Source: Candidatus Poribacteria bacterium
GTDB lineage: Bacteria; Poribacteria; WGA-4E; WGA-3G
Assembly: GCA_022827185.1 (NCBI GenBank)
Contig: JAJDTM010000056.1
Coordinates: forward strand, 124,001 to 188,000
Length of the DNA: 64,000 nt
Direction: 5' to 3'
A model generated the notes under the pieces. It saw nothing but the letters and a program-made list of their open reading frames with translations, did no database searches and had not been told where the DNA came from. Below, in pieces: positions 36,454 to 45,228 of this stretch. Numbering within the stretch: position 1 is the stretch's first letter; each line of letters starts with the position of its first letter. A program made the position numbers and the translations under genes.

Positions 36454-37641
36454 ATGGAAAAATCAAAACTGCTTCTCCTGTTCTTGACCCTATTCTTCGT
36501 GATGCTTGGGTTTGGCATCATCATTCCGAACCTCGCCTATTACGCCAAAGAAATCGGAGCTACCACCACTGAAATCGCGATATTAATGTCCATCTATTCC
36601 GGGATGCAACTGCTGTTTGCACCGATCTGGGGTAGACTCTCGGACAAACACGGTAGAAAACCGGCTATTCTGCTTGGACTGCTCGGAAACGCTGTTGCCT
36701 TAGTCGGTTTCGGATTCGCGAAGACTTACGGATGGCTGTTCATCGCACGTTGTGGCGCAGGTATCGCTTCAGCGGCGGTGCTACCGAGTGTGATGGCTTA
36801 TGTCGCCGATATTACCACAGCAGCGGAACGCGGCAGAGGTATGGGATTAATGGGGGCAGCGATGGGACTCGGTTTCATCCTCGGACCGGCGATCGGCGGT
36901 GTTATGGGCAGCCACGATATACCGTTCTTTGTCGCAGGTGGTCTGTCGCTACTCACTTTTCTCTTCGCGCTTGTTTTGCTACCGGAATCGCTCCAGAAAG
37001 GTCTTACAGGCGCGGAACTCGAAGACCGGCATGAGTGGATCTCTCCACGTGAAATATTTCGTCAGACGACTTTAAAATCACCGCTTACGCCCCTATTTCT
37101 TGTCGCATTTTTCTCTACTTTCAGTTTTTCAGGATTGGAGATGACGTTTCCGCTGTTCATCGAAGATAAGTGGAACTATGGAGAGCGAGAAATGGGATGG
37201 ATGTTCATGTTCATGGGTGCGATTGTTGTGCCACTACAGGGTGGATTGCTCGGCAGATTAATCAATAGATTCGGGGAGCGACGCATCATTCTCACGGGGT
37301 TGCTGCTCAACGCACTCGGCATGGTGCTACTCCTTAAAGCCTACGCCTTCGTAACGCTCACAGTATATCTCACGATCACTGGCATCGGTAACCAACTAAT
37401 CCGTCCGACGAACACATCGTGGATTTCCAAACAGACGCGGATCGGTCAAGGCGCAGCGATCGGTATTATGGATGCATTTTTGAGTTTAGGACGTATCTTG
37501 GGACCGCTCCTCGGCGGCTGGCTCTATGCGAAAGAGGCGTATCCTTACATAGTACTGGCGGGGATCTTGGTCATAGCGACATTTTGTCTGTATATCCCAC
37601 TACGACGCATTAAGGATGAAGTCGCACCCACCTCGCAATAG
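36454..37641 (+). CDS. MFS drug-efflux type transporter
   Basis: A 395-residue protein with 12 predicted helices. Motif A GRLSDKHGRKP is at 60-70 and the antiporter motif C, GAAMGLGFILGPAIGG, lies at about 133-148, which points to a DHA1 drug:proton antiporter such as TetA or Bmr relatives. The substrate is unknown. No clear ribosome site precedes the ATG; the TTGATG/TATAAT promoter is about 110 nt upstream. It converges on the WD40 gene with a 25 nt gap and no terminator. Confidence 0.87.
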   Translation: MEKSKLLLLFLTLFFVMLGFGIIIPNLAYYAKEIGATTTEIAILMSIYSGMQLLFAPIWGRLSDKHGRKPAILLGLLGNAVALVGFGFAKTYGWLFIARCGAGIASAAVLPSVMAYVADITTAAERGRGMGLMGAAMGLGFILGPAIGGVMGSHDIPFFVAGGLSLLTFLFALVLLPESLQKGLTGAELEDRHEWISPREIFRQTTLKSPLTPLFLVAFFSTFSFSGLEMTFPLFIEDKWNYGEREMGWMFMFMGAIVVPLQGGLLGRLINRFGERRIILTGLLLNALGMVLLLKAYAFVTLTVYLTITGIGNQLIRPTNTSWISKQTRIGQGAAIGIMDAFLSLGRILGPLLGGWLYAKEAYPYIVLAGILVIATFCLYIPLRRIKDEVAPTSQ

Positions 37642-37666
37642 TCAGCATTTATATAGATACAAGTTT

Positions 37667-39700
37667 TTAATACGGAACATTCCAGAGGAAAATCGCGCCA
37701 TCCGAACTGCCGCTTGCAAGCGTGTTACCATCGGGTGAAAACATCAGAGCATGCACCCAATCAACATGCCCTTTGAGAGTAGACAGTTTGTTACCGGTGG
37801 CAACATCCCACAGCCGAATGGTTCCATCACGACTTCCACAGGCAAGAATTTTACTATCTGTGGAGAACGCTAATACGTTACCGTAATTGTTCTGTCCTTC
37901 AATAGAAGTGAGTTCACTACCAGTGGCAACATCCCATAGTTGAATGCTGAAAGCACTATTGATGCTTGCAAGTATCTTACCATCCATAGAAAATGCTAAG
38001 GCGTGGATTTTGCCTGATGGCATATTTAATATTGCGGTTCCAGTACTTGTGTCCCACAACCGTATTGTTTTGTCATCACTCCCGCTTGCAAGCGTCCCAC
38101 CGTTGGTGGTGAATGCCAGTGCGTTAACGGTATCTGTATGTCCTTTGAGCGTCAGATTCACCGTCCTATGCGGAATATTCCATAAATGCACAGTAAATCG
38201 GTAGTCCTCAGTCGCACGATCTGAATTTAGTGCTGTCGCAAGCATACTACCATTTTGAGAAAACACAACCACACCCATCGCTCCAGTGGAAGCGCTTGAT
38301 GAGTTTTGCACCCCGGGAAGTTTCGGTAATTCCCCTAAGTATGATTCAACGGGCACATCAGACAGTTTATCCCCTGTACGTGTATCCCATAAACTCAAGG
38401 TGCTACTTACACCCTCCTTAATGAACGGACCACGGGTCCGTCTTTTAAATCGGAAACTTTTTACACTGCTGACTGTCCTACCGTCTGCTGAAAACGCCAA
38501 AGCGTTAATCCAAGCATTCGTGTCTACACGGTTAGAAAGTTGCGTAAAGGTGCGCGCATCCCACAATATAATTGCGTTAATATGTCCGCTCGCCAAGAGG
38601 GGACTATCGGGTGAAAACGCTAACGCACCAAACTTCCGAGTATGTCCTGTTGAAAAAACAGACAATTCGGCACCAGTGTTCGTGTCCCATATCCGAATCT
38701 TACCACTTGGATTTGCCGTTACAACTGTTTTAGCATCTGGCGAAAACACCAACGTATGAATTGGGGTGCGTGAATCCTCACCAAGGGTCGTACGAAGCGT
38801 TTTCGTAGCAACGTCCCACAACTCAATTTTACCAGACTGGCTCTGACAAGCCAAAGTTTTACCATTTTTAGAGAATGTCAGTATGCCCCAAAGTTTGGCA
38901 TCTTGCGTCAAGATTTTTGGTGTGCGTCCGGTGGTAATGTCCCATAAACGGAGCGGACCATCAATAGCATCAGCAGCAAGGAGCGTGCCATCCGGTGAAA
39001 ATACCAACTGGCTGACACGATCTTTGGGACCTTGAAGTGTTTTCTGCAGTTTTCCAGTGGTGGCATCCTTCAATCGTATTTTGCCGTTCTTGTAGCCGAC
39101 TGCATAGATACCTTTATCATTGATTTTATTAAGGTATAAGCCTGCTGCGGTAACTTCATATCCAAAGGCGGATTGCAGCACCCCGCCAAACCCATCTGAA
39201 GCTTTGGGATTGAATTTCTTTTTTTCAAGTCCGGTGGTAACATCCCATAACCGAACCGAGCCATCATAATTTTCGCAGAGAAGGGTTTTACTATCCTCAA
39301 GGATTCTAAGTGATTCTATTCGCGCCCTTTGTCTTTTGATGGATTTCAAAAGTTTGCCAGTCAATACATCCCAGATCAAGATTGTGTCATACATTCCATT
39401 CACCAATGTTTTTCCATCCGGCGAGAATGCCACGAGTCCTGTTTCTGACATATAATCGGTAAATAAGGCGAGTTCAGCACCCGTACGAGCATCATAAAGC
39501 CAAATGCCGGTAGCACTGCCTACTGCGATTTGAGAACCGTCGGGTGAAAAGCTGATGCCACTAATTGCGCCTTTGCTGAGACGTGCTTTTGCGCCTTCCG
39601 GTAATTTCCATTGTGTATAGTCTTGGGCGCTGACACTATGGAGAAATAGCGCGTGGATTAAAAACAAAATAGTGATGGCTAATGCATGTTTCATCTTCAT
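37667..39700 (-). CDS. Exported WD40-repeat beta-propeller protein
   Basis: A 677-residue protein with a signal peptide (about 1-26, ending HSVSAQD). About 13-14 WD40 units fill the rest, each with the phrase LAFS-DG--LASGS-DG-I-LWD-TG. The units are closely alike, so two propellers of about seven blades are likely. It is probably a periplasmic or secreted scaffold. The start lies 4 nt after the stop of the TPR-VCBS gene, with CAGGAA as ribosome site, so the two are co-translated. Confidence 0.88.
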   Translation of the reverse strand: MKMKHALAITILFLIHALFLHSVSAQDYTQWKLPEGAKARLSKGAISGISFSPDGSQIAVGSATGIWLYDARTGAELALFTDYMSETGLVAFSPDGKTLVNGMYDTILIWDVLTGKLLKSIKRQRARIESLRILEDSKTLLCENYDGSVRLWDVTTGLEKKKFNPKASDGFGGVLQSAFGYEVTAAGLYLNKINDKGIYAVGYKNGKIRLKDATTGKLQKTLQGPKDRVSQLVFSPDGTLLAADAIDGPLRLWDITTGRTPKILTQDAKLWGILTFSKNGKTLACQSQSGKIELWDVATKTLRTTLGEDSRTPIHTLVFSPDAKTVVTANPSGKIRIWDTNTGAELSVFSTGHTRKFGALAFSPDSPLLASGHINAIILWDARTFTQLSNRVDTNAWINALAFSADGRTVSSVKSFRFKRRTRGPFIKEGVSSTLSLWDTRTGDKLSDVPVESYLGELPKLPGVQNSSSASTGAMGVVVFSQNGSMLATALNSDRATEDYRFTVHLWNIPHRTVNLTLKGHTDTVNALAFTTNGGTLASGSDDKTIRLWDTSTGTAILNMPSGKIHALAFSMDGKILASINSAFSIQLWDVATGSELTSIEGQNNYGNVLAFSTDSKILACGSRDGTIRLWDVATGNKLSTLKGHVDWVHALMFSPDGNTLASGSSDGAIFLWNVPY

Positions 39701-39704
39701 GGCT

Positions 39705-42700
39705 TTATTCCTGTGTTGGCAGTGGCGGTAAACGGTGTTCTACGCGCCGTGTGTTGTATTCAAGCCGATACCGTCGATGTGCTTCATCATCTGGATAATG
39801 CTCGATATCTGGATACGGGTAGGCGGACATCCCGTGAAACGGCAGCGGCTCAACCGTTTGCGATGTGAGCGTATTGATGTCCCCATCTTTGTCCCATCCG
39901 TCGCTATAGAGGATAAAATCGCGCACCCATCCGGGTTTTAATTGAGGGAGGCGTGCAGCATCAAATTCCACTGTAATTTCATCCCCCGCATTGAGGATAA
40001 CGTACATATCGTCAACTTCCTGCAACAACGGATTGACATCGCCATAACGGGTGTAATAGCCTGCGAGGTCACGCCACTGTGCATCAGTCGTTACCTTTTG
40101 GTAGTCGAACAGATGCGGTGCGTGTGAGTTCGGACGATACATCTCAGAGAAGCCGCGATAGTGCAAATCCGCGCTGTCTGGCTTCAACGTCGTCATCTCT
40201 ATCGGGACGTCTTGTGTTCCGACGGTGAAAAACGCTGCATCCCAATAAATCTGCATATCGGTCCCAATCCGAACACGCCGATCCTCTGACAGAAATTTGC
40301 CGGTCAGATCGACGGTGATTGTCTTGTTTTTACCAGCAGGGAGTCCGATCATATCAATAACGGTTTTCCATTCGCCAGTCTCATCCTTCACAGCAACCGC
40401 TGGAAAACTTGGGTTGATTTCCGGGTTTTGGAACAGCGCAACGTTAATACTGGTATCCGTTGGGAAGATCCATCCACTGAGGAACAGCGTCACAGGTGCG
40501 TCATTCGGAACATCGCCGAGGTCAAGAACAATCGCGTGCGGTTCGACAACGCCTTGGTAAGGACCGGGTGCATGTTCAACGGCATAGTCGTAATCAAACG
40601 CTTTTAGTGCATCAGACACATCTTCACCGCGATGATTAACTGCAGATTTAGGATACAGTTTCTCAGCGACACCGTAAACCTTGAAGTCCGCAAAGGGTGG
40701 CGGTGTATACTGCTCGTTTACGAAAATGTCGGTACCTACAGGGTGATCAACGGCTATCAGTTTCACTTCATCAAAATAGGCGGTTTCCCATAGTTCTTCC
40801 GTAATTTGAATGGAATATTTACCATCCTTTGGTTGCATTTGCGTCCCGGAAATCTTCACGAAATCTTTTGTTTCATCAGGCGCAACGAACCCCATTGAAG
40901 TGACAAGTCCCAAAGGCGCGCGCCAGAGCAGATCAGTGACGAATTGATACTTTTCGCCGTCGTAGACGTATAGGAACGGGCAGGAACCTTTCAATATTTG
41001 CTTCTCCAGAATCCGTTGTCTCGCCTGCGGTTCAACGACATTCTGCGGCACACCGTTCGTCCAGACGACACGCACCACATCTGCAGCGTCGAATGCCCCC
41101 AACCCGAAATGGGTGACCTGTTCCGATACATACTGCAGTTGGTACAGATCACCGACTTTCACCTCTAATTTCGAGCCGATACCGTCTCTATTCACCTTGT
41201 TATTTTCTGCAATGATGCCTTCCAATCGCACCTGTATCCAGCTGTTTTGATTCCCACCATTGTTTTGCAAGGCGCGGAGTTGTCCTTCACCGTTGATGAA
41301 AAAAAGGTCGAGATCGCCGTCGTTGTCGTAATCGCCGACTGCTCCAGCGGTTGCATTGTGGAGGATCGCACCCTCTGTTGGTGTGACGGTTTCTATGAGC
41401 GGATACGGTTCCATAAATTGTCCAGTCCCATCGTTTCGGAATAGGAACATCCCATCCTCACCACTCACCCAGAGGTCAACAAATCCGTCGTTATCGTAAT
41501 CTATATTCTTTAATAGCGTAGGAGACAGATCACGTACACCCGCCTCTAAGCGTGGATCGCTCATAAAACTTCCATCGCCTCTATTGAGATAGAGATAGAT
41601 CTGATCTGCTGTTGACAGGAAAATATCAAAGTCGCCGTCGTTGTCGTAATCGCCAACGGCAGCTGCGGTATAACGCACATCTTGCGATATCCCTGTCTCA
41701 TCAGAAACCGCGCGGAGCCTGCCTTGGCGGAGGTTATCGTAAAGCGTGCATCCCATTTCGCGGTGTGTAACAAAGATGTCTATATCGCCATCGTCATCAA
41801 AATCAGCGGAGAATGCTTCGGCAGGCACGGATTGTGGCGCGACTGTTTTTACAAAGGTCTGTTCGCTAACATCCGTAAACGTTTCATCCGCTTTATCTTC
41901 ATCATCCCCTTTATTTTTATCATTGCTATTGTTCCGATACATCGCGATGTCAGTGCGTCCTGAAAAGAGGTCAAGGTCGCCGTCGTGGTCAAAATCAACA
42001 GGGAGAAGCACACCTGTTTGCTCTACCGTTGGATCGTGGACAACGAGGTTGAAGACATTGAAATTCTCGTCAACCGGCTGGTACTGCATTATCCCGACGT
42101 GAGGCGTTTGCAGTAGGAAATCCTGTATACCATCTTTATCCAGATCTGCGACTGCAACGACATAGTGGTGTTTTTCTTCCGAGACAAACGTATCAACAGA
42201 CGCAAACGCCTCGCCTGTATTCCGATACAACATCATGCCGTTTGATACTATAGACAGATCAAGATTTCCATCGTTATTGTGGTCCATAAGAAATACAGCG
42301 ATGGGTGTTTTAAAATTTGAAGGTGGATTTATATTGGCGAGTCCAAGTTGCTCGGTAACATCCACAAATTCCACTTCAATCGGTAGACTCTCTTTAGCAA
42401 GCATTCGCGCCCTAAACCCTGCACTGAACGTCTCTATCGGATGTCCAAGGATGTCGGTTACTAATTCACCGATACCCTGCTGATAGCGCGGGCTTGCGCG
42501 ATGCAAGTTCTCAAAGATTCGGATATTGCGTGTCGCGAGTTTTAGATCGCCTTTCTCTATCGCGTCTATCCCTTGTGTGAGGTAGCCAAGTTTTTCTGCA
42601 TCCGTATCGCCTAAAAGAACTCGTAATTCCTGACAGAGATTTCCGGCAGCATCAAGCTGCTCTTGTGCTAATAATCCGAGTGTCAACTTCATCAGCACAA

Positions 42701-43250
42701 CGATATTAACAGGGGATCGGTCGTGTAATTCTTGAAGATGTCGAACCGCCTCCTGCTGTGCTTCGGGGTCGTTTCGTTGTCCAAGATAGTGCCGGACGAG
42801 TTTGTAACGAAACTCTAATTCATCGGGTGCTAACCGCACGGCTTCCTTCATCGCCTCCACAGCCAAATCAGTTTTCCCCCGCAACTGATAGACCTCGGAT
42901 AAGATGAAGCGCAACTGGCTATCCATCGGTGCGACAGCAATTCCGAGCTTTACCGCTTCTTCGGCAGCTGCTGCCTGTTGTAAACGTAAGTGTGCGACAG
43001 CGAGGTTGCCATAACCGATGGCTTCGTCAGGCAACAGTTCGATAAGCGCGCTAAATGCTTCGACTGCCTTTGAGGGTTGCGACTCTTCAAGATATGCCAA
43101 CCCTAAATTCTGGTGTCGGATCGCTGCTTCAATGATCTGGGTGCTGTCCATCTCTTGTGCGTCTGCTGTTGAAACGATAAAACCCCATACCAATAACAGC
43201 ACGCCTATCAAGTATTTTCCTATAGTAGGAGACGTGAATCTCAATATCAT
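39705..43250 (-). CDS. TPR + FG-GAP/VCBS + ASPIC/UnbV exported protein
   Basis: A 1181-residue exported protein with a signal peptide (about 12-31, ending ADAQ). TPR units occupy about 38-215 (HQNLGLAYLEESQPSKAVEA and others). From about 300 to 650 come FG-GAP/VCBS repeats with calcium-binding DFDDDGDID, DYDNDGDFD and DYDNDGDLD loops, then an ASPIC/UnbV-like segment (about 670-760: NSWIQVRLEG, LGAFDAADVVRVVWTNG). The remaining 400 residues are beta-rich and unassigned. Such proteins are thought to be extracellular adhesion or scaffold factors. Its ATG overlaps the stop of the upstream small gene by ATGA. Confidence 0.85.
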   Translation of the reverse strand: MILRFTSPTIGKYLIGVLLLVWGFIVSTADAQEMDSTQIIEAAIRHQNLGLAYLEESQPSKAVEAFSALIELLPDEAIGYGNLAVAHLRLQQAAAAEEAVKLGIAVAPMDSQLRFILSEVYQLRGKTDLAVEAMKEAVRLAPDELEFRYKLVRHYLGQRNDPEAQQEAVRHLQELHDRSPVNIVVLMKLTLGLLAQEQLDAAGNLCQELRVLLGDTDAEKLGYLTQGIDAIEKGDLKLATRNIRIFENLHRASPRYQQGIGELVTDILGHPIETFSAGFRARMLAKESLPIEVEFVDVTEQLGLANINPPSNFKTPIAVFLMDHNNDGNLDLSIVSNGMMLYRNTGEAFASVDTFVSEEKHHYVVAVADLDKDGIQDFLLQTPHVGIMQYQPVDENFNVFNLVVHDPTVEQTGVLLPVDFDHDGDLDLFSGRTDIAMYRNNSNDKNKGDDEDKADETFTDVSEQTFVKTVAPQSVPAEAFSADFDDDGDIDIFVTHREMGCTLYDNLRQGRLRAVSDETGISQDVRYTAAAVGDYDNDGDFDIFLSTADQIYLYLNRGDGSFMSDPRLEAGVRDLSPTLLKNIDYDNDGFVDLWVSGEDGMFLFRNDGTGQFMEPYPLIETVTPTEGAILHNATAGAVGDYDNDGDLDLFFINGEGQLRALQNNGGNQNSWIQVRLEGIIAENNKVNRDGIGSKLEVKVGDLYQLQYVSEQVTHFGLGAFDAADVVRVVWTNGVPQNVVEPQARQRILEKQILKGSCPFLYVYDGEKYQFVTDLLWRAPLGLVTSMGFVAPDETKDFVKISGTQMQPKDGKYSIQITEELWETAYFDEVKLIAVDHPVGTDIFVNEQYTPPPFADFKVYGVAEKLYPKSAVNHRGEDVSDALKAFDYDYAVEHAPGPYQGVVEPHAIVLDLGDVPNDAPVTLFLSGWIFPTDTSINVALFQNPEINPSFPAVAVKDETGEWKTVIDMIGLPAGKNKTITVDLTGKFLSEDRRVRIGTDMQIYWDAAFFTVGTQDVPIEMTTLKPDSADLHYRGFSEMYRPNSHAPHLFDYQKVTTDAQWRDLAGYYTRYGDVNPLLQEVDDMYVILNAGDEITVEFDAARLPQLKPGWVRDFILYSDGWDKDGDINTLTSQTVEPLPFHGMSAYPYPDIEHYPDDEAHRRYRLEYNTRRVEHRLPPLPTQE

Positions 43251-43510
43251 GCGCTTTCCTCTTTCTGCATATCTCGTGCGGTGTCCACGATTGCCTGTCG
43301 TATACTTTTGAGTCGAAGTGCCAGTGAATCCTCAAGTTGTTTAAGGTGGAGCAGCCACGACTCCTTAGAGTCGCCTTCCTCCGTACCAAACCCGTCGGTC
43401 ATAGAGAGACGGATATATTTCAAGCGTTCTGTCTGTAGAATTTTCATCTGCTCCTCATAGTCTTCAACGCCAGATTCTAAGAGCGTAATCAGTTCGCGTA
43501 TTTTTTCCAA
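43247..43510 (-). CDS. Small coiled-coil protein
   Basis: An 87-residue charged helical protein beginning at TTG 43510 (LEKIRELITLLESG). AAAAGGAG sits 7 nt upstream, so I prefer TTG over the frame's earlier ATG at 43555, which lacks a site and lies in the leader. No family is recognised. It is first of three genes in a minus-strand operon; its stop overlaps the TPR-VCBS start as ATGA, so it may couple translation. It is probably cytoplasmic. Confidence 0.65.
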   Translation of the reverse strand: MEKIRELITLLESGVEDYEEQMKILQTERLKYIRLSMTDGFGTEEGDSKESWLLHLKQLEDSLALRLKSIRQAIVDTARDMQKEESA

Positions 43511-43572
43511 TGTGTGTCTCCTTTTAGGTTGTGTTTTGATAATGCAGTACATCAAGGCGAGATCTAAAAAAT

Positions 43573-43601
43573 AGTGTATCTTATTTTATGTTTGTAATCA
43601 A
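43573..43601 (-). promoter_or_regulatory. Sigma-70 promoter of the coiled-coil/TPR/WD40 operon
   Basis: On the minus strand TTGATT (43601-43596), 17 nt, TACACT (43578-43573). Confidence 0.6.
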
Positions 43602-43635
43602 ATAAAAATAAGGTAGGTTCCGGAAAATTAAAAAT

Positions 43636-43664
43636 TTGACAGCGGCGTTTTTTTTTGCTACACT
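43636..43664 (+). promoter_or_regulatory. Sigma-70 promoter of the Uma2 gene
   Basis: TTGACA at 43636-43641, 17 nt spacer with a run of nine T, TACACT at 43659-43664. It diverges from the promoter at 43573-43601 with only 34 nt between the -35 boxes. Confidence 0.7.
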
Positions 43665-43702
43665 ATTGTGTATATTAAGGTTCTGCTATTTCAATAACAT
43701 CT

Positions 43703-43744
43703 CACGCCACGGCGCAGGAACAACTATGCATCCCACGCCACGGC
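43703..43744 (+). repeat. Direct CACGCCACGGC repeat in Uma2 leader
   Basis: CACGCCACGGC at 43703-43713 and 43734-43744, each followed by a purine-rich ribosome-site-like stretch (GCAGGAACAACTATG, AAGGGAGAACATAGATG). Only the second leads to the ORF. Confidence 0.6.
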
Positions 43745-43758
43745 AAGGGAGAACATAG

Positions 43759-44442
43759 ATGAATACTTATACAAACAAACATAATATGCCTTACGCCCCC
43801 ACGGGCACAGCAGATCTCTATCCTGATACGGACGGTCAACCTATGGCAGCCAGCGACTTACATCTTGAAATCCTGATCCGGCTTCTGCAAGCTTTGAGAG
43901 CCTATTTTTCGGAGATGCCGGAGGTCTATGTCTCCGGTGATATTCTGACGTATTACATAGAGGGCAACCCGCGCGCAGTTTGCGCTCCGGATGTGCTGGT
44001 CGCCTTCGGTATCGGTCAGAAGCAACGCTACACCTACAAAGTATGGGAAGAAGGAAAAGTACCGGACTTCGTGATGGAGTTCTCAAGTAAAACCACTTAT
44101 CAGAACGACCTCACAGACAAGATGGCGCTCTACGCCGGGTTGGGCATACCAAACTATCTACTTTATGATGCTGAAGCACTTTATCTACCTTCGCCGCTGA
44201 TGGGATTTCAGTTGGTGAAAGGCGTGTACGTCCCGATTCCGCTGGGCGTTGATGGCAGTATCCATTCAGATATTCTCGGTTTAGATTTCCATATCCGTGA
44301 GAGGCGTTTAGAGGTTTACGACCCGGTTAGGGAGCAGTGGCTCCAAACGCCGGCGGAGATCGCAGAAGCACGCGCGGAGACCGCAGAAGCAGAAGTCGCG
44401 CGACTCCAAGCGGAACTTGAACGCTTGAAAGAACGCGAGTAA
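43759..44442 (+). CDS. Uma2 family (DUF820) PD-(D/E)XK nuclease-like protein
   Basis: A 227-residue Uma2 protein. APDVLVAFG (about 77) and PDFVMEFSSKTT (about 101-112) give the PD...ExK core, followed by DLTDKMALYAGLGIPNYLLYD, typical of the family. A C-terminal coiled coil (AEIAEARAETAEAEVARLQA, about 195-225) is common in family copies from cyanobacteria and relatives. It is an endonuclease fold whose targets are not established. It has its own promoter and leader and marks the left edge of the accessory island. Confidence 0.88.
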   Translation: MNTYTNKHNMPYAPTGTADLYPDTDGQPMAASDLHLEILIRLLQALRAYFSEMPEVYVSGDILTYYIEGNPRAVCAPDVLVAFGIGQKQRYTYKVWEEGKVPDFVMEFSSKTTYQNDLTDKMALYAGLGIPNYLLYDAEALYLPSPLMGFQLVKGVYVPIPLGVDGSIHSDILGLDFHIRERRLEVYDPVREQWLQTPAEIAEARAETAEAEVARLQAELERLKERE

Positions 44443-44516
44443 TACTATTGCCTGTAGCGTAAACTGTGCGTTTGGGTTTCCACGCTTCTGTAGCATAACC
44501 TGTTAGGTTGTGCAAT

Positions 44517-44655
44517 GTCTGAATCTCGGATTACACAGATTACACAGATTTTAAGAGGATCCTTCGCTTCTTATTGTAGGAGCGAGCTGTGCTCGCGACG
44601 TTGTTGCGGTGTTTATTGTCTGAATCAGGATTTTCAGGATTAGAGAGGGGACCTG
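44517..44655. repeat. CTGAATC-GGATTACAC repeats and one GAGCGAGCT palindrome
   Basis: TGTCTGAATCTCGGATTACA at 44517 is followed by a tandem GATTACACAGATTACACAGA; a TGTAGGAGCGAGCTGTGCTC copy lies at 44575-44598; TGTCTGAATCAGGATTTTCA at about 44618. The gap 44443-45228 holds these and the MITE at 44754. From 44886 on I see only short TATGAAATT-type repeats and no gene. Confidence 0.6.
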
Positions 44656-44753
44656 ACTAAAAAACGCGCCTTTAGTAGATATACGTTGGGTTGATCGGTT
44701 ATGCTCAGACCTCCTCACTCCAGCGGATTGATGTGTTTATAGAATCTTTGCTG

Positions 44754-44885
44754 CCAGGGCTATTTAGTTTTCTATTTTTTACTCAAATTTTGAAACTCCA
44801 AACCCGGTAGGTGTGGTTTCCTAACCGCACCGGATTCGAGAAAAAGATGAAAACCGCACAATTTCTTAAAACTAAGTCGCCCTGG
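44754..44885. mobile_element. 132 bp MITE, copy 1
   Basis: CCAGGGCTATTTAGTTTT at 44754-44771 is mirrored by AAAACTAAGTCGCCCTGG at 44868-44885. The centre (CGGTAGGTGTGGTTTCCTAA then CCGCACCGG) is palindromic. It has the same length and order as copy 2 at 53184-53315. No target repeats remain, so it is probably older. Confidence 0.75.
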
Positions 44886-45228
44886 AACACCTAACAATTT
44901 TTCTTCTGTTGCGTACGTAGGTGCTACTGTTGAAAAACGGGGGTTGTTGTCTGGGTTTCTATGAAAATCATGAAATTTCATAGTATTTCATAGTAAGGAA
45001 CCGAGAAAGTGTTTCGGGGACCGCTACGAAGCGAGGTGTAGCAAGGGTTTTTTGAAGGTGTTGTTAAGATTTGTTTTTTTCGTACCTATGAAATTATGAT
45101 TTTAAGGTGCTAGTTGTTTCGCTTACAAACACAGTGGTGGTATAGGTTTACGGGCGTTTCTATTTTTGGCACTTACAATGCGTTACTATGAAATTTCTGT
45201 TCATTAGTCTAAGATTCTGGGAACAAAC

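Noticed and set aside
44575..44598. Integration or attachment site
   Set aside because: The 24 bp palindrome also occurs at 11135, outside the island, and at 49206, with no integrase or tRNA gene.
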